A DNA stretch of 64,000 bases. It comes from Ignavibacteriae bacterium HGW-Ignavibacteriae-1 (GTDB lineage: Bacteria > Bacteroidota > Ignavibacteria > Kapaibacteriales > UBA2268). The notes beneath the pieces were generated by a model. It was not told the DNA's origin. It did no database searches and worked only from the letters and a program-made list of their open reading frames with translations. The stretch's first letter is position 1; every line of letters starts with the position of its first letter. Shown one piece after another: positions 17,553 to 27,145 of the stretch. The stretch covers positions 112,947 to 176,946 of the forward strand of contig PGYU01000003.1 in the NCBI GenBank assembly GCA_002839825.1. The letters run 5' to 3'. Both the position numbers and the translations under genes were made by a program.

Positions 17553-18293
17553 TTACTTTGGTCTGCTCATTTCAATTGGACGTTCTCTTGGTTGCCTAGG
17601 ATTTTCTTTGTCCTGTTCGGTTTCTTGTTCAAATTTCCGGTCCGTAGCAGGAGGAGCATCCGGGTCGTAATCGCCTCTGCCTCTCTGACGCGGTGTTCTG
17701 GATATTTTTTGTTCGTTACGCGGGTCTTTTTCAATTCGGTCTTGCAAATCTTTTTCAAGTTCGGAAACATCTACACCAAGCTCACGCAACACGTTGACAG
17801 TCAAGTCAAATTTATAGTTGACATATGGCAAGGGTTGAATGCTTTGGTCAAGTATGATGTCAAATCCTTGGTCTGCAGCTACTTTTTGGACTGCAGCATA
17901 AATTTTTTCTTCAACCGGTGTATAAATTGTTTTTAGAGCTTGGTCATGTTTGCCACTTTGTTCAAAAACTGTTTTGGCATAATCTTCGCGAACTCTTTTT
18001 TGCGAAGCTAACTCACTTTCTTTGGTACGTCTTTCATCCTCAGTCCAAATCAATCTGTTTTTCTTGATTTCGAATTCAAGGTTGTCAATCTTTTGTTGCA
18101 TAGCATCGAGTTCGCGCTTCCATTCGTCAATCATGCTTTGGACACGTTGCTGTGCTTGTTGACCCTCGGGGAATTTCTCCCTGATAGTATTAGAATTAAT
18201 GAATGCAACTCTCTGAGCCAATGCAACATTTGCAGAAGCAATCAACATAAGCACAAATAATGCTACATTACGGAATTTGGGGATTTTATTCAT
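17553..18293 (-). CDS. OmpH/Skp periplasmic chaperone with charged C-terminal tail
   Basis: Holds unfolded outer-membrane proteins on the way to BamA. Signal peptide about residues 1-27 (ending VALAQ), then RVAFINSNTIREKFPE, the OmpH start, a long coiled coil (about 45-110) and a return strand-helix. The last 55 residues (RTPRQRGRGDYDPDAPPATDR...) are Pro/Arg/Glu-rich, low complexity and beyond the usual Skp length (about 160-180). Located between a second ompH and lpxD. Confidence 0.88.
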   Translation of the reverse strand: MNKIPKFRNVALFVLMLIASANVALAQRVAFINSNTIREKFPEGQQAQQRVQSMIDEWKRELDAMQQKIDNLEFEIKKNRLIWTEDERRTKESELASQKRVREDYAKTVFEQSGKHDQALKTIYTPVEEKIYAAVQKVAADQGFDIILDQSIQPLPYVNYKFDLTVNVLRELGVDVSELEKDLQDRIEKDPRNEQKISRTPRQRGRGDYDPDAPPATDRKFEQETEQDKENPRQPRERPIEMSRPK

Positions 18294-18365
18294 ATCTAAA
18301 GTCTCTCATAATTCATAAATGAAATTCATATAACAGACGTAAAAGTTAGCAATTTATATCAATTT

Positions 18366-18884
18366 TTATTTGTTGGAACGCTTAATTGTGTCAATCACTT
18401 TGAAAGTAATATCAATTGATGTATCCGAGTAAAGTACCATGACTTTGTCCACAACCATTTTGATTTTCTCTTCTTTTGCAACTTTATCAATAGCAAGTCT
18501 TATTTTATTTCTTAATGGTTCGAGCAATTGTTCTCTGAGACCATTGAGTTCGCCTTGTTGCCCAAATTTTTCTTCTTGATATTGAACCATTTGCATATTT
18601 TGAGCTTGAAGAGCTTCTTCTTCTTTCAATTGTTGGTCTTGTTGCATCATTGATTTTTGCTTTTGATATTGCTCAAATTTTTGTTGCAATCCGGTACGAA
18701 GCTGAATTAAAGTATCTTGCCATTTTTGACCAATTTCTTTGATTCTTTTGTCAGCATCGAGTGCTTCAGGCATTTCTTTAAGTACAGTTTCGACATCTAC
18801 AACACCCAACATTGATTGAGATTGGACATTAATCGAAAAAATAAAAAACAAGAACAATAATGATGCTATTAAAATCTTATTCAT
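18366..18884 (-). CDS. OmpH/Skp periplasmic chaperone, second copy
   Basis: Signal peptide (residues 1-23, MNKILIASLL...VQSQS), then MLGVVDVETVLKEMPE, a Gln/Lys-rich coiled coil (about 45-115) and DKVMVLYSDTSIDIT at the end: the Skp tentacle layout in 172 residues. It sits between bamA and the longer ompH paralog; tandem ompH genes next to bamA are usual in Bacteroidetes. Confidence 0.88.
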   Translation of the reverse strand: MNKILIASLLFLFFIFSINVQSQSMLGVVDVETVLKEMPEALDADKRIKEIGQKWQDTLIQLRTGLQQKFEQYQKQKSMMQQDQQLKEEEALQAQNMQMVQYQEEKFGQQGELNGLREQLLEPLRNKIRLAIDKVAKEEKIKMVVDKVMVLYSDTSIDITFKVIDTIKRSNK

Positions 18885-18920
18885 AACAAAACTCCAAAAT
18901 TTATTAATGTAAAAAATATT

Positions 18921-21293
18921 CTATTGTCCGAGATGGAATAAGAATCTCCATCCTGATTTTTCTTCGTCGACGCCTAATGGGTCGAACCCATAACCGTAAC
19001 TAAATCCGATTACACCAATAGGTGCAACCATTAATTGAACCCCAAGACCGGCAGAACGTTTCAAATCGAATGGGTCTGTGGTTCTCAAATTATCCCACAC
19101 ATTGCCCGCTTCTGCAAATCCGTAAAGATAGATTGGCATTGGGTCGAGCGAAACCGCAAATCGCAATTCGGCAGTATATTTGGACATAACGCGACTTCCG
19201 CGTCCTGAGCCAATTTTATTATCCGGATAGCCCCTCAGTGGAACCACACTAAATCCGCTCAATCCATTTCCGCCCATTCTGTATAATTCGATTGGCGAAA
19301 TTGTTGTATCAGACTGAAATCCGGTGATGTAGCCCACTTTAGCCGCAATCATAAATACGAGCCTGTCCATACCTTCGATTTTTGAAATGGGATTATACAT
19401 TTCGAAATTAATTTCATTTTTGATGTAATCCGTTTCTCCCAGCCCAACAGCTCCCATTGCGAAATCTGTACCAAATGTGAATTTAGAACCGGTTGACGGG
19501 AAAAACATATTGTTGAACGATATACGGGAAATTTTCTGCCCGATAGTGAATTCGGTATATTCGCCTTGGCGATAGTAGAATGATGCAGTGCGGTTGTTAT
19601 TTAGTTGGTATCTTGTAGTGAAATCTCCACGCCAATAATCATCGGGCCATTTGAAACGACGTCCGAGATTGATGCCAACACCTGTACGACTTTGGTTCAA
19701 ATCTAAATAACGATAATAGGTATCGAAAATGTTGAAGCCTACTGTAGTAGGTGTATCGAATAGCCAAGGCTCGGTAATACCTAATGAAAAAGTACGGTAA
19801 CGATTTGCTTGACCGAATTCCCAACTTAGATTGAAAATTTGTCCACCGCCACCTTTGAGTGGTTCGAGAATTGAAAAATTGTTGAAAGTAAATCCGAGTG
19901 CACCGGTCAGACCGAAACTTCCGGCAAAACCTATTGATGCGTTGAAAGTATCTGTAGAGCGTTCATCAACTTTGTAGATGACATCTACGGCAGTATTGTC
20001 GGATTCTGATGGTTTGATGTCAGGACGTAGAGATTCGGGATTGAAATATTGCATTACTTGCAATGCACGTACACTGCGAATAATCGCCGAGCGGTCGAAG
20101 AAATCGCCCGGGCGAGTATAAAGCTCGCGGCGGATAACTTTATCTTTAGTTTTTGTATTGCCGACGATATGAACTTTGCCGACTCTAAATCTGTCATTTT
20201 CGAATATATTTATCACGATGTCCACCGAGTCAGGAGGCACTCTTTGTAGTTGAGGGATTAGCCTTGCTTGCAAGTAACCGTTATCCATGTATAGCGATGA
20301 TGCATCTGTTTGGGATTCGTTGCCCGAGAGATTCATAGTGAAACGCTCTACATCATATGTATCGCCGGGTTTGAATTCGAGGCGTCTGAGCAACACTTCG
20401 TCCGTATAGATTGTATTGCCTTTGAATTTAATGTCCCTTACATAGACTTTGGGACCTTCGGAAACATTTAGGGTGATATGAACACGTTTTTTATCTTCAT
20501 CATAAATTATCGAGTCGGACAAAATTTGAGCATCAATATAGCCTTCAGATTGGAAAAAGTTTATCAATAACTTTTTATCTTCTTCATATTTGATTGGGTC
20601 AAATTTTGCAGCTTTCCAAAATTGCCACCAAGCTTTAGTCGAAGTTTCGTCGAAAGCATCTTCTAAATCACTATCGGAAAAGTTTTCATTGCCCTCAAAA
20701 TTTATAGAAGCGACTTTGAATTCGATACCTTCTTCAATATAAGCGATTATATTAGCATAGTTGGAAGTGTCGGTCATTTGGAGCTCCAAATCAATTTGGG
20801 CAAATGTTAGACCTTCTTCCGCGTAAAGCTTTTTGATATTGCTTTTGATTAGATACAATTCGTAATTAGAGATGATATCACCTCTGATTTTGCCGGCTGC
20901 TTTGCGAATATCGAGTTCGTCAATTTTATCGTTATTTTCGATAATTAGTGCATTCATTCTCGGGAATTCGTCCACTTTGATAATCAAAAACAGACCAACT
21001 TGCGAAATCCTGTCAATAACAATATCAACTTTAGAAAATTGCTTTCTTTGCCAAATATTGGTAACAGCTTTCTGGATTTTGGTATCGGCAGGGTAATTGA
21101 TAGACTCGCCGATTCTCAAACCGGAAAGCGAGATGATAGTTTCGGCATCGGAATACACATTCCCTTCGACTGTTATGCCTGCAATAGTATATGTTTCGGG
21201 CTTTAGATTACCTAAGCCTTGTGAATTTGCAGTTAGCGACATCGCCAAAAAAAGTGCAAAAACTAAGTAAATACTAAGATTTTTTGAAAGCAT
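18921..21293 (-). CDS. bamA: Outer-membrane protein assembly factor BamA
   Basis: Inserts beta-barrel proteins into the outer membrane. With the start chosen here the protein has 790 residues: signal peptide MLSKNLSIYLVFALFLAMSL, five POTRA-like repeats (about 30-420, for example VEGNVYSDAETI, FKGNTIYTDEVLLRRL, VGNTKTKDKVIRRELY), then the Omp85 barrel (FGLTGALGFTFNNFS ... RGYPDNKIGSGRGSR ... IGFSYGYGFDPL). The RGYPD loop corresponds to the conserved VRGF/Y motif of loop 6. The ORF track opens 16 codons earlier inside uppS; the Met at 21293 gives a clean signal peptide with AGAGAG upstream. Overlaps uppS by 20 nt. Confidence 0.94.
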   Translation of the reverse strand: MLSKNLSIYLVFALFLAMSLTANSQGLGNLKPETYTIAGITVEGNVYSDAETIISLSGLRIGESINYPADTKIQKAVTNIWQRKQFSKVDIVIDRISQVGLFLIIKVDEFPRMNALIIENNDKIDELDIRKAAGKIRGDIISNYELYLIKSNIKKLYAEEGLTFAQIDLELQMTDTSNYANIIAYIEEGIEFKVASINFEGNENFSDSDLEDAFDETSTKAWWQFWKAAKFDPIKYEEDKKLLINFFQSEGYIDAQILSDSIIYDEDKKRVHITLNVSEGPKVYVRDIKFKGNTIYTDEVLLRRLEFKPGDTYDVERFTMNLSGNESQTDASSLYMDNGYLQARLIPQLQRVPPDSVDIVINIFENDRFRVGKVHIVGNTKTKDKVIRRELYTRPGDFFDRSAIIRSVRALQVMQYFNPESLRPDIKPSESDNTAVDVIYKVDERSTDTFNASIGFAGSFGLTGALGFTFNNFSILEPLKGGGGQIFNLSWEFGQANRYRTFSLGITEPWLFDTPTTVGFNIFDTYYRYLDLNQSRTGVGINLGRRFKWPDDYWRGDFTTRYQLNNNRTASFYYRQGEYTEFTIGQKISRISFNNMFFPSTGSKFTFGTDFAMGAVGLGETDYIKNEINFEMYNPISKIEGMDRLVFMIAAKVGYITGFQSDTTISPIELYRMGGNGLSGFSVVPLRGYPDNKIGSGRGSRVMSKYTAELRFAVSLDPMPIYLYGFAEAGNVWDNLRTTDPFDLKRSAGLGVQLMVAPIGVIGFSYGYGFDPLGVDEEKSGWRFLFHLGQ

Positions 21294-22116
21294 TAAAAAC
21301 TCTCTGTAAATAAGATTCTTCTGCGACATTTTGTTTTTCATTTGCTATTTGTAAAGAAGTTTTGCCGTAACGCCTTTCGCGTTGCAGATAATTGCTGAGA
21401 GCCTCGTAAATATCATTTCGGCGGAACTCGGGCCAATATTTATTGGATATGTAAATCTCACCGTAAGCCATCTCCCATAATAAAAAGTTACTCAATCTCA
21501 TTTCACCGCTTGTTCTGACCATCAAATCTGCATCGGGCAAATCATGAGTCTGAAGATACGAAGCAAACAAATCTTCGTTAATATCCTCCGGCGAAATTTT
21601 TCCACGACGAATGTCCAGACCAATCATTTGGACAGCCCTAACTAAATCCCATCTTCCGCTGTAACTCAAAGCCAAAGTAAGATTGAGCCCTTGGTTGTCT
21701 TTTGTTCTAACTTCGGAGTCCTTGAGTAGCTTCTGAACCACTTTGGGCAAAGAATTAATTTTACCGATAGCTCTCAATCTAACACCGTTTGCGTTCAATT
21801 CATCAATCTCTTGACGAAGATAATGCTCTAAAAGTTTCATAAGACCGCTAACTTCTGATATGGGTCTTTTCCAATTTTCGATAGAAAAAGCATAAAGCGT
21901 AAGGTACTGAACACCCAATTGCGAACAAGCTTTGACGATATCCCTGACGCTTTCGATGCCTTCCTTATGTCCGGCAATGCGAGGCATATTTTTTTCCACA
22001 GCCCACCTTCCGTTACCATCCATAATGATGGCAATATGGCGCGGGAACTTGCCCATCTCCATCAATTCTAACTGAATTTCTTTATCTGGGGCTTGTTGAT
22101 CGTCATTCCAATTCAC
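21274..22116 (-). CDS. uppS: Isoprenyl (undecaprenyl) diphosphate synthase
   Basis: Cis-prenyltransferase that makes the carrier lipid precursor for peptidoglycan and polysaccharides. HIAIIMDGNGRWA (about residue 28) holds the catalytic Asp; TLYAFSIENWKRP (about 97), LMVRTSGEMRLSNFLLWEMAY (about 200) and YWPEF complete the family signatures. 280 residues, slightly longer than average because of a polar N- and C-terminus. First gene of the envelope operon uppS-bamA-ompH-ompH-lpxD-lpxC/fabZ-lpxA. Confidence 0.95.
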   Translation of the reverse strand: MNWNDDQQAPDKEIQLELMEMGKFPRHIAIIMDGNGRWAVEKNMPRIAGHKEGIESVRDIVKACSQLGVQYLTLYAFSIENWKRPISEVSGLMKLLEHYLRQEIDELNANGVRLRAIGKINSLPKVVQKLLKDSEVRTKDNQGLNLTLALSYSGRWDLVRAVQMIGLDIRRGKISPEDINEDLFASYLQTHDLPDADLMVRTSGEMRLSNFLLWEMAYGEIYISNKYWPEFRRNDIYEALSNYLQRERRYGKTSLQIANEKQNVAEESYLQRVFNAFKKS

Positions 22117-22238
22117 ATAAACTCCGATTCAAAACATAAACATAATAAACCAAGAACTTCAAAAATAAAAAATTCTCAGCCATTTTAGGAAAATAAATAC
22201 ATAATTCATTATTTTAAAGACTATTATAAAAATAAATT

Positions 22239-22268
22239 TTTGTATTTAAACTAAGATTGTTAAATTTG
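22239..22268 (+). promoter_or_regulatory. Bacteroidetes-type promoter of the HU gene
   Basis: TTTG, 18 nt, TAAATTTG: a full match in sequence and spacing to the -33/-7 consensus of Bacteroidetes housekeeping promoters (TTTG-N18-20-TAnnTTTG). It would give a leader of about 50 nt ahead of the HU start at 22327. Confidence 0.55.
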
Positions 22269-22326
22269 CCTTCCTAAATTGTGACAATTTGAATTTATGT
22301 TATAAATAAAATTATACAGGTAAGCT

Positions 22327-22635
22327 ATGACTAAAGCCGATATCGTTGATGAAATTGCAAGAGCAACCGGATTGACGAAGATAGAAACAAAAGCCGTTGT
22401 GGATGGTGTTTTTGCAAGTATTATCAAGGCAATCGCTGATGGAAAGCGGATTGAACTTCGCGGGTTTGGTGTGTTTAAACATAAAAGTAGAAAACCACGT
22501 ATGGCTCGTAACCCAAAAACCGGCGACCTTGTGCCACTCGATAAAAGATATGTTCCTATTTTCAAACCCTCACCCGACTTTTTAAACAAAGTGAACGAAG
22601 CTATGAAAGTTCAATTTGAAGAAAAAGCTTCATAA
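22327..22635 (+). CDS. HU/IHF-family nucleoid DNA-binding protein
   Basis: Small dimeric DNA-bending protein of the nucleoid. 102 residues: helical N-terminus MTKADIVDEIARATGL, then the DNA-arm region IELRGFGVFKHKSRKPRMARNPKTGD with the conserved GFG and RNP, and a short acidic C-terminal extension of about eight residues. HU versus IHF identity cannot be fixed from one chain. Followed 71 bp on by the ribosomal mini-protein gene and a terminator. Confidence 0.93.
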   Translation: MTKADIVDEIARATGLTKIETKAVVDGVFASIIKAIADGKRIELRGFGVFKHKSRKPRMARNPKTGDLVPLDKRYVPIFKPSPDFLNKVNEAMKVQFEEKAS

Positions 22636-22706
22636 TTTGTTTATGTCGGAATTTTTGTTTACATTGAGAAAATTTTTCAACCAAATTTAAAAAAACGGAG
22701 CTAAAA

Positions 22707-22799
22707 ATGCCTTGCGGTAAGAAAAGAAAACGCCATAAAATGGCTACTCATAAGAGGAAGAAAAGACTGCGCAAGAATCGTCATAAAAAGAGGAAATAA
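22707..22799 (+). CDS. AURKAIP1/COX24-domain basic ribosomal mini-protein (mS38/bS22-like)
   Basis: A 30-residue gene, too short for the ORF track: it begins MPCGKKRKRHKMATHKRKK and ends RHKKRK. From memory nearly the same peptide is encoded in many Bacteroidetes and carries the AURKAIP1/COX24 domain name; relatives are mitochondrial mS38 and mycobacterial bS22, bound to the small ribosomal subunit. More than half of the residues are Lys, Arg or His. ACGGAG lies 6 nt before the ATG, and the gene lies between HU and a strong terminator. Confidence 0.85.
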   Translation: MPCGKKRKRHKMATHKRKKRLRKNRHKKRK

Positions 22800-22821
22800 T
22801 TCTCGGGCGTAAATTGTGTTT

Positions 22822-22853
22822 AAAAGGTGAATATTTTCGAGTATTCACCTTTT
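22822..22853 (+). terminator. Rho-independent terminator after the ribosomal mini-protein
   Basis: AAAAGGTGAATA and its exact complement TATTCACCTTTT around an 8-nt loop, followed by further T residues. Closes the HU plus mini-protein unit. Confidence 0.88.
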
Positions 22854-22925
22854 TTTCTTTGTTAGCTCGACATTTTTGTTTATATTCTGTTTGAGAATTG
22901 TTCCATTTCGAAAAATCAGCTAAAT

Positions 22926-25900
22926 ATGAACAAAATATACACCATAACCATAGTTCTCATCTTCATTTTAGGGTCGGCTACATCGCAGGCGCAAAGATGG
23001 GAAAAAATCGAAAACCTCCCCAATGGCTACAAAGACAATTATTGGCTTGATATTTTTTATTTAGCCCCCCAAAATACACACGGCTGGGCTTGCGGATTTA
23101 ATGGTATGGTGGTTCGTACAACCGATGGTGGTCAAACTTGGAGAGGTTCTACAGTCCCTAATGCTTATCATCTCGAACATATTCATTTCCCCACAACTCA
23201 AATTGGATATACTTCAGGTCCGGACGGATTGTTCAAATCCAAAGATGGCGGTCAATCATGGGAAGAAATCACACCCGACCTTATTTCTACCGATTATTGG
23301 GGTTGCTACTTCATGGATGCCAATTTTGGACTGGTGATTGGTGGCGGTTGTTCCAGAAATCAGAAATATTGGCGAACTACTGACGGCGGGTCTAACTGGA
23401 CTTTGTTTGAAAATGATGTAATTCACAGCGGATTGACTGATTTAATAATGTACGACAAAGCCGGATTGGGTTTTGCTGTTAGTAGCGGATTGCTTTGGAA
23501 AACCACTGACGGTGGCTTTACTTGGGACTCATTGGCACGAACAGGCTCATACATTTGGCATGAAGAAATAACTCATATCGGCACATCATTTCTTCTCCCT
23601 TATGCAGGAATTAATTGCAGTGGCGGTGGTCCTGACGGCGGAATGAGATTCACTACAAATGCAGGTTCGACTTGGAATAATTTCCAATCTATGCAACCAA
23701 TGTTCGGCGCATTTCTTTTAGGTGAGAGTGAAGGTTGGGCTTGTGGCAACAACTCAAGCGTATATTATACTTCTAACGCAGGCGTAACTTGGGCTTTGCT
23801 CAACTGCGGTATCGAAGGTGGCGATTTTGACGATATGTGGTTCAATTCAAAAGATGAAGGATGGCTTGTCGGTAGTGGGATTTACAGGTTAAGACCCGCT
23901 CGAAACGACTTGACGAAAGATTCGATTGTGTTTAGAGATGTGTGCTTGGGCACTTCTCAATTTGACACATTGTATATAGATAATGAATCATTTACTTCAA
24001 TGGATTTGGCACTTACTATTACGGGTGCCGATGCAAGCAGATTCAGACTCATAACTCCTAACAATTTCTCGAGTATGGCACAATGTACTCAGAAAATGAT
24101 TATTATTGAATTCACTCCAAACAGCCGCAACGAATCTCGTGCAATGCTCGAAGCAACGGTCACAAGAGCCGGCACGGGCAATTCCTTTATCAATATTCCA
24201 TTAATTGGTTATTCAACTTTTTCATCAGCTTATCCGCTTAGTGATATTGTTATTGTTGATAGCGTTTATGCCAATATTATGTCCACGACTAAGATTAATT
24301 GGAGAGCTGACAAAGATGGCGAAGAAATCAGATTGGTCAATAAATTGCAAAGCGATAACCAAATCACTTATATCTCCAAGGTGCCAAATATAATCCTGAA
24401 AGAAGGCTCGGTGTCAGAATTCAGAATCTTAGCACTCGACACAGGCTGGGTGGAATCTAAATTCAGAGTAACAACACAGCCTTGCCTAAAAGATACCATC
24501 TTGACAGTCAGATCTTATGCGTATTCTTCGATTATAAGTTCCGATACAAAACGAAATGTTGCATTAATGTGCGGCGATGAAGCAATAGACACACTTATCA
24601 TTCAAAATACAGGGAATGCCACCTTGTCAATGCATGATTTGAAATTTTCTAACGGTACATATTTCAAAATAATCGGGTGGATTGACGGCGCTAAGTCAAA
24701 GACTATTGAGCCGAAGCAGCAAGATACTTTGTTGATTTTGTATAAGCCTTTCGGGAATGGTCCACATACTGACAAGCTATCTATTGGCAATAATGATTCT
24801 ACCAAAGTTCGTGGCGATAAAAATCCTTACCTGATAGATTATTCGGGCGAGTACCGCCAAGCTGAACTTGTTTACGACCAAGTCATTGATTTGGGTGATG
24901 TTTGCGTCGGCAAAGTTTATCAAATTGAAAAATATATTAAAAATATAGGAACGTGGATTTCAACTTTCAACAAAAAAATTGAACTTGGAAATAATTTCAA
25001 AATTGAAATGATGCGAGATGCACCATTTTCTATTAATCCAAAAGATTCCGTCAAATTATGGGTTTCATTCTTCCCTAATGAAGCTACATCATTCTCCGAA
25101 GTATTAGAATTTATTACAGCACCTTGCGGAGATACGGTGCGTATTACATTGCGAGGGCGTGGCATTTCTAATTTGCTGACTGTGAATCCTCAATCCATTC
25201 AGGGCGCAGTCAAATCCGGTACATCTATAAAACGTGAATTGCTGATTGAATCATTATCCAATACTGATGTTACGATTACTGACATCAAAATTGTTGATTT
25301 GCCAAATACTTGGGAATTTTCATGGACACCGAATTTGCCTCAAGTTCTTTTGCCCGGTTCGCAAATAACATTCGAATTGACTTTCACAAATAACGGGCAT
25401 GAAAGCATAGATTCCGATATTATGATAGTATCAGATGGTTTATGTCCTGAAGATTATTATGTAAAGGTAGATTTATTCGGTATAATGCGGAATGTTGCTG
25501 TTGATAAAGACAAAATCGAATTTGGTGAATCGTATTGCAATGCCGCACTTGCCAATCAGACTTTGACAATTACAAATTTCGGCTTTGTGACTGATACTAT
25601 CACAAGTATTAATATCCAGCCGCAAGGTGCTTTCACAATCACAAACTTGCCGGAATTACCATATTATATCGAGCCTGAAGAATCGCTTGAGTTAGTAATT
25701 GCCTTCGTATCTAATGTTCTAGGTGCTCATAGTGCCAATCTGACTATCATAACAAATGATACCGAAAACAATGTTCATATAACTGAGCTCGTTGCATTCA
25801 ACTACTCCCCTATTACAAGTGCCGACGAGAACAAACTTGATTTTGGTGTAGCGGAACTTTGCGAGGACGACAGGACAATGACATTCAATTTGCATAATGC

Positions 25901-27140
25901 CGGCAACGTAAGTGACAATCTCGAATTTACTGTTGAAGGGACGCCGTTTTCAATTACGGAATCACAATTGGAAATTCAAGCAGATGAGACAATTCAATAT
26001 ACCGTCAAAGCTCACCCTACAATGAGCGAGCTTGGTTTGAATATAGGCAAATTACTAATCAGGAGTCGGGATTGCGATTTTGTACATGAAATTGAGCTTG
26101 AAATTGATATTTACAAGACCGAAATCGCAGTGAATCCGCAGCTTATCAATATTGACAATATTTGGTTAGGTGAAAGTAGCAACGGCAGTATCGCAATCGA
26201 GAACCTGACAGCTCACGAAGCGACTATAACAGCAATAGTGATTGAGCCTGATGCAACAGGGACAATTGAAATAGACTTCACACCGGGAACTAAAATTGCG
26301 GGCAATGGCAGCTTACAAGTGCCATATACCTATACTGCGGTTGCAAACGGGAAAATTGAATTTGATATAGCTGTATATGCTGAAAATTATTGCGAAGATA
26401 CCGAACAAATTAAGCTAATGGCAGATATACCGGAAGAAATTTACGTAGTTGATTTGATGGTCGAGCAACATGTGGCTGAAGCAGGCGAGAGAATAATGAT
26501 TCCTGTAAAATTGTTACGTGAAGATTTGAGATTCAATACTGAATATATAAGATTGGAATTTGAATTCGACCGAAAGCTATTTTTCCCGTCTATAATCACT
26601 TCAAAATTTGGTGATGAATTTGTCCAAACGGACTTTACGTACAAATTCGGAAATTTGAGCATCTTATTGGACAAAGTTTCGAGCAGAGATTTGTTTGGCG
26701 AAGTTGGCGATATAATAAGAATTGATGGCTACGCACTTAGGGCAATGCCGGATTATACACCTATTGCATTCAAAAATGTGGACCTATTTACCGAAAAAGC
26801 TGTGACACTAAGCACGCAAGACGGTGGATTGAAGGTTGAAGAGTTTTGCGTTCCGGAGGCAGCTTTTGAATTGCTCCGAATACCGCAGTTACAGTCATCG
26901 GTTCCGGAAATCGTTTTTGGAAACGACCTGAACATTCAATTTACTGCAGATAAAAACTTTGCGACAAGTATCGAATTATTAGACATTGCGGGAAATTCGG
27001 TGATTACGCGTAGCTTAACTATCCCCGAAGGCGAACTTGAATACAAGATTGATTTGAATTCGATTAGTTCAGGAGTGTATTTTATAGTAATCAAGTCAGA
27101 AAATAACAATACAAGTGCGAGATTTATAAAATCAAATTGA
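22926..27140 (+). CDS. Giant secreted protein: Ycf48/BNR repeats, hydin-like domains, T9SS tail
   Basis: A 1404-residue exported surface or secreted protein. Signal peptide 1-22. Residues 25-330 hold six BNR/Ycf48-type turns (TTDGGQTW, SKDGGQSW, TTDGGSNW, TTDGGFTW, TTNAGSTW, TSNAGVTW), probably a beta-propeller. Residues about 335-1180 are a chain of Ig-like ASPM/SPD-2/hydin-type domains (repeated DFGxxxxG...TxTIxNxG and PxxSxxLxxxF patterns). About 1190-1310 looks like a cohesin-type domain (VAEAGERIMIPVKL...). The last 75 residues, ending SGVYFIVIKSENNNTSARFIKSN, are a type A C-terminal sorting domain of type IX secretion. Function unknown; adhesion or surface-layer role is inference. Alone on the plus strand after the terminator. 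Confidence 0.85.
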   Translation: MNKIYTITIVLIFILGSATSQAQRWEKIENLPNGYKDNYWLDIFYLAPQNTHGWACGFNGMVVRTTDGGQTWRGSTVPNAYHLEHIHFPTTQIGYTSGPDGLFKSKDGGQSWEEITPDLISTDYWGCYFMDANFGLVIGGGCSRNQKYWRTTDGGSNWTLFENDVIHSGLTDLIMYDKAGLGFAVSSGLLWKTTDGGFTWDSLARTGSYIWHEEITHIGTSFLLPYAGINCSGGGPDGGMRFTTNAGSTWNNFQSMQPMFGAFLLGESEGWACGNNSSVYYTSNAGVTWALLNCGIEGGDFDDMWFNSKDEGWLVGSGIYRLRPARNDLTKDSIVFRDVCLGTSQFDTLYIDNESFTSMDLALTITGADASRFRLITPNNFSSMAQCTQKMIIIEFTPNSRNESRAMLEATVTRAGTGNSFINIPLIGYSTFSSAYPLSDIVIVDSVYANIMSTTKINWRADKDGEEIRLVNKLQSDNQITYISKVPNIILKEGSVSEFRILALDTGWVESKFRVTTQPCLKDTILTVRSYAYSSIISSDTKRNVALMCGDEAIDTLIIQNTGNATLSMHDLKFSNGTYFKIIGWIDGAKSKTIEPKQQDTLLILYKPFGNGPHTDKLSIGNNDSTKVRGDKNPYLIDYSGEYRQAELVYDQVIDLGDVCVGKVYQIEKYIKNIGTWISTFNKKIELGNNFKIEMMRDAPFSINPKDSVKLWVSFFPNEATSFSEVLEFITAPCGDTVRITLRGRGISNLLTVNPQSIQGAVKSGTSIKRELLIESLSNTDVTITDIKIVDLPNTWEFSWTPNLPQVLLPGSQITFELTFTNNGHESIDSDIMIVSDGLCPEDYYVKVDLFGIMRNVAVDKDKIEFGESYCNAALANQTLTITNFGFVTDTITSINIQPQGAFTITNLPELPYYIEPEESLELVIAFVSNVLGAHSANLTIITNDTENNVHITELVAFNYSPITSADENKLDFGVAELCEDDRTMTFNLHNAGNVSDNLEFTVEGTPFSITESQLEIQADETIQYTVKAHPTMSELGLNIGKLLIRSRDCDFVHEIELEIDIYKTEIAVNPQLINIDNIWLGESSNGSIAIENLTAHEATITAIVIEPDATGTIEIDFTPGTKIAGNGSLQVPYTYTAVANGKIEFDIAVYAENYCEDTEQIKLMADIPEEIYVVDLMVEQHVAEAGERIMIPVKLLREDLRFNTEYIRLEFEFDRKLFFPSIITSKFGDEFVQTDFTYKFGNLSILLDKVSSRDLFGEVGDIIRIDGYALRAMPDYTPIAFKNVDLFTEKAVTLSTQDGGLKVEEFCVPEAAFELLRIPQLQSSVPEIVFGNDLNIQFTADKNFATSIELLDIAGNSVITRSLTIPEGELEYKIDLNSISSGVYFIVIKSENNNTSARFIKSN

Positions 27141-27145
27141 AATTT

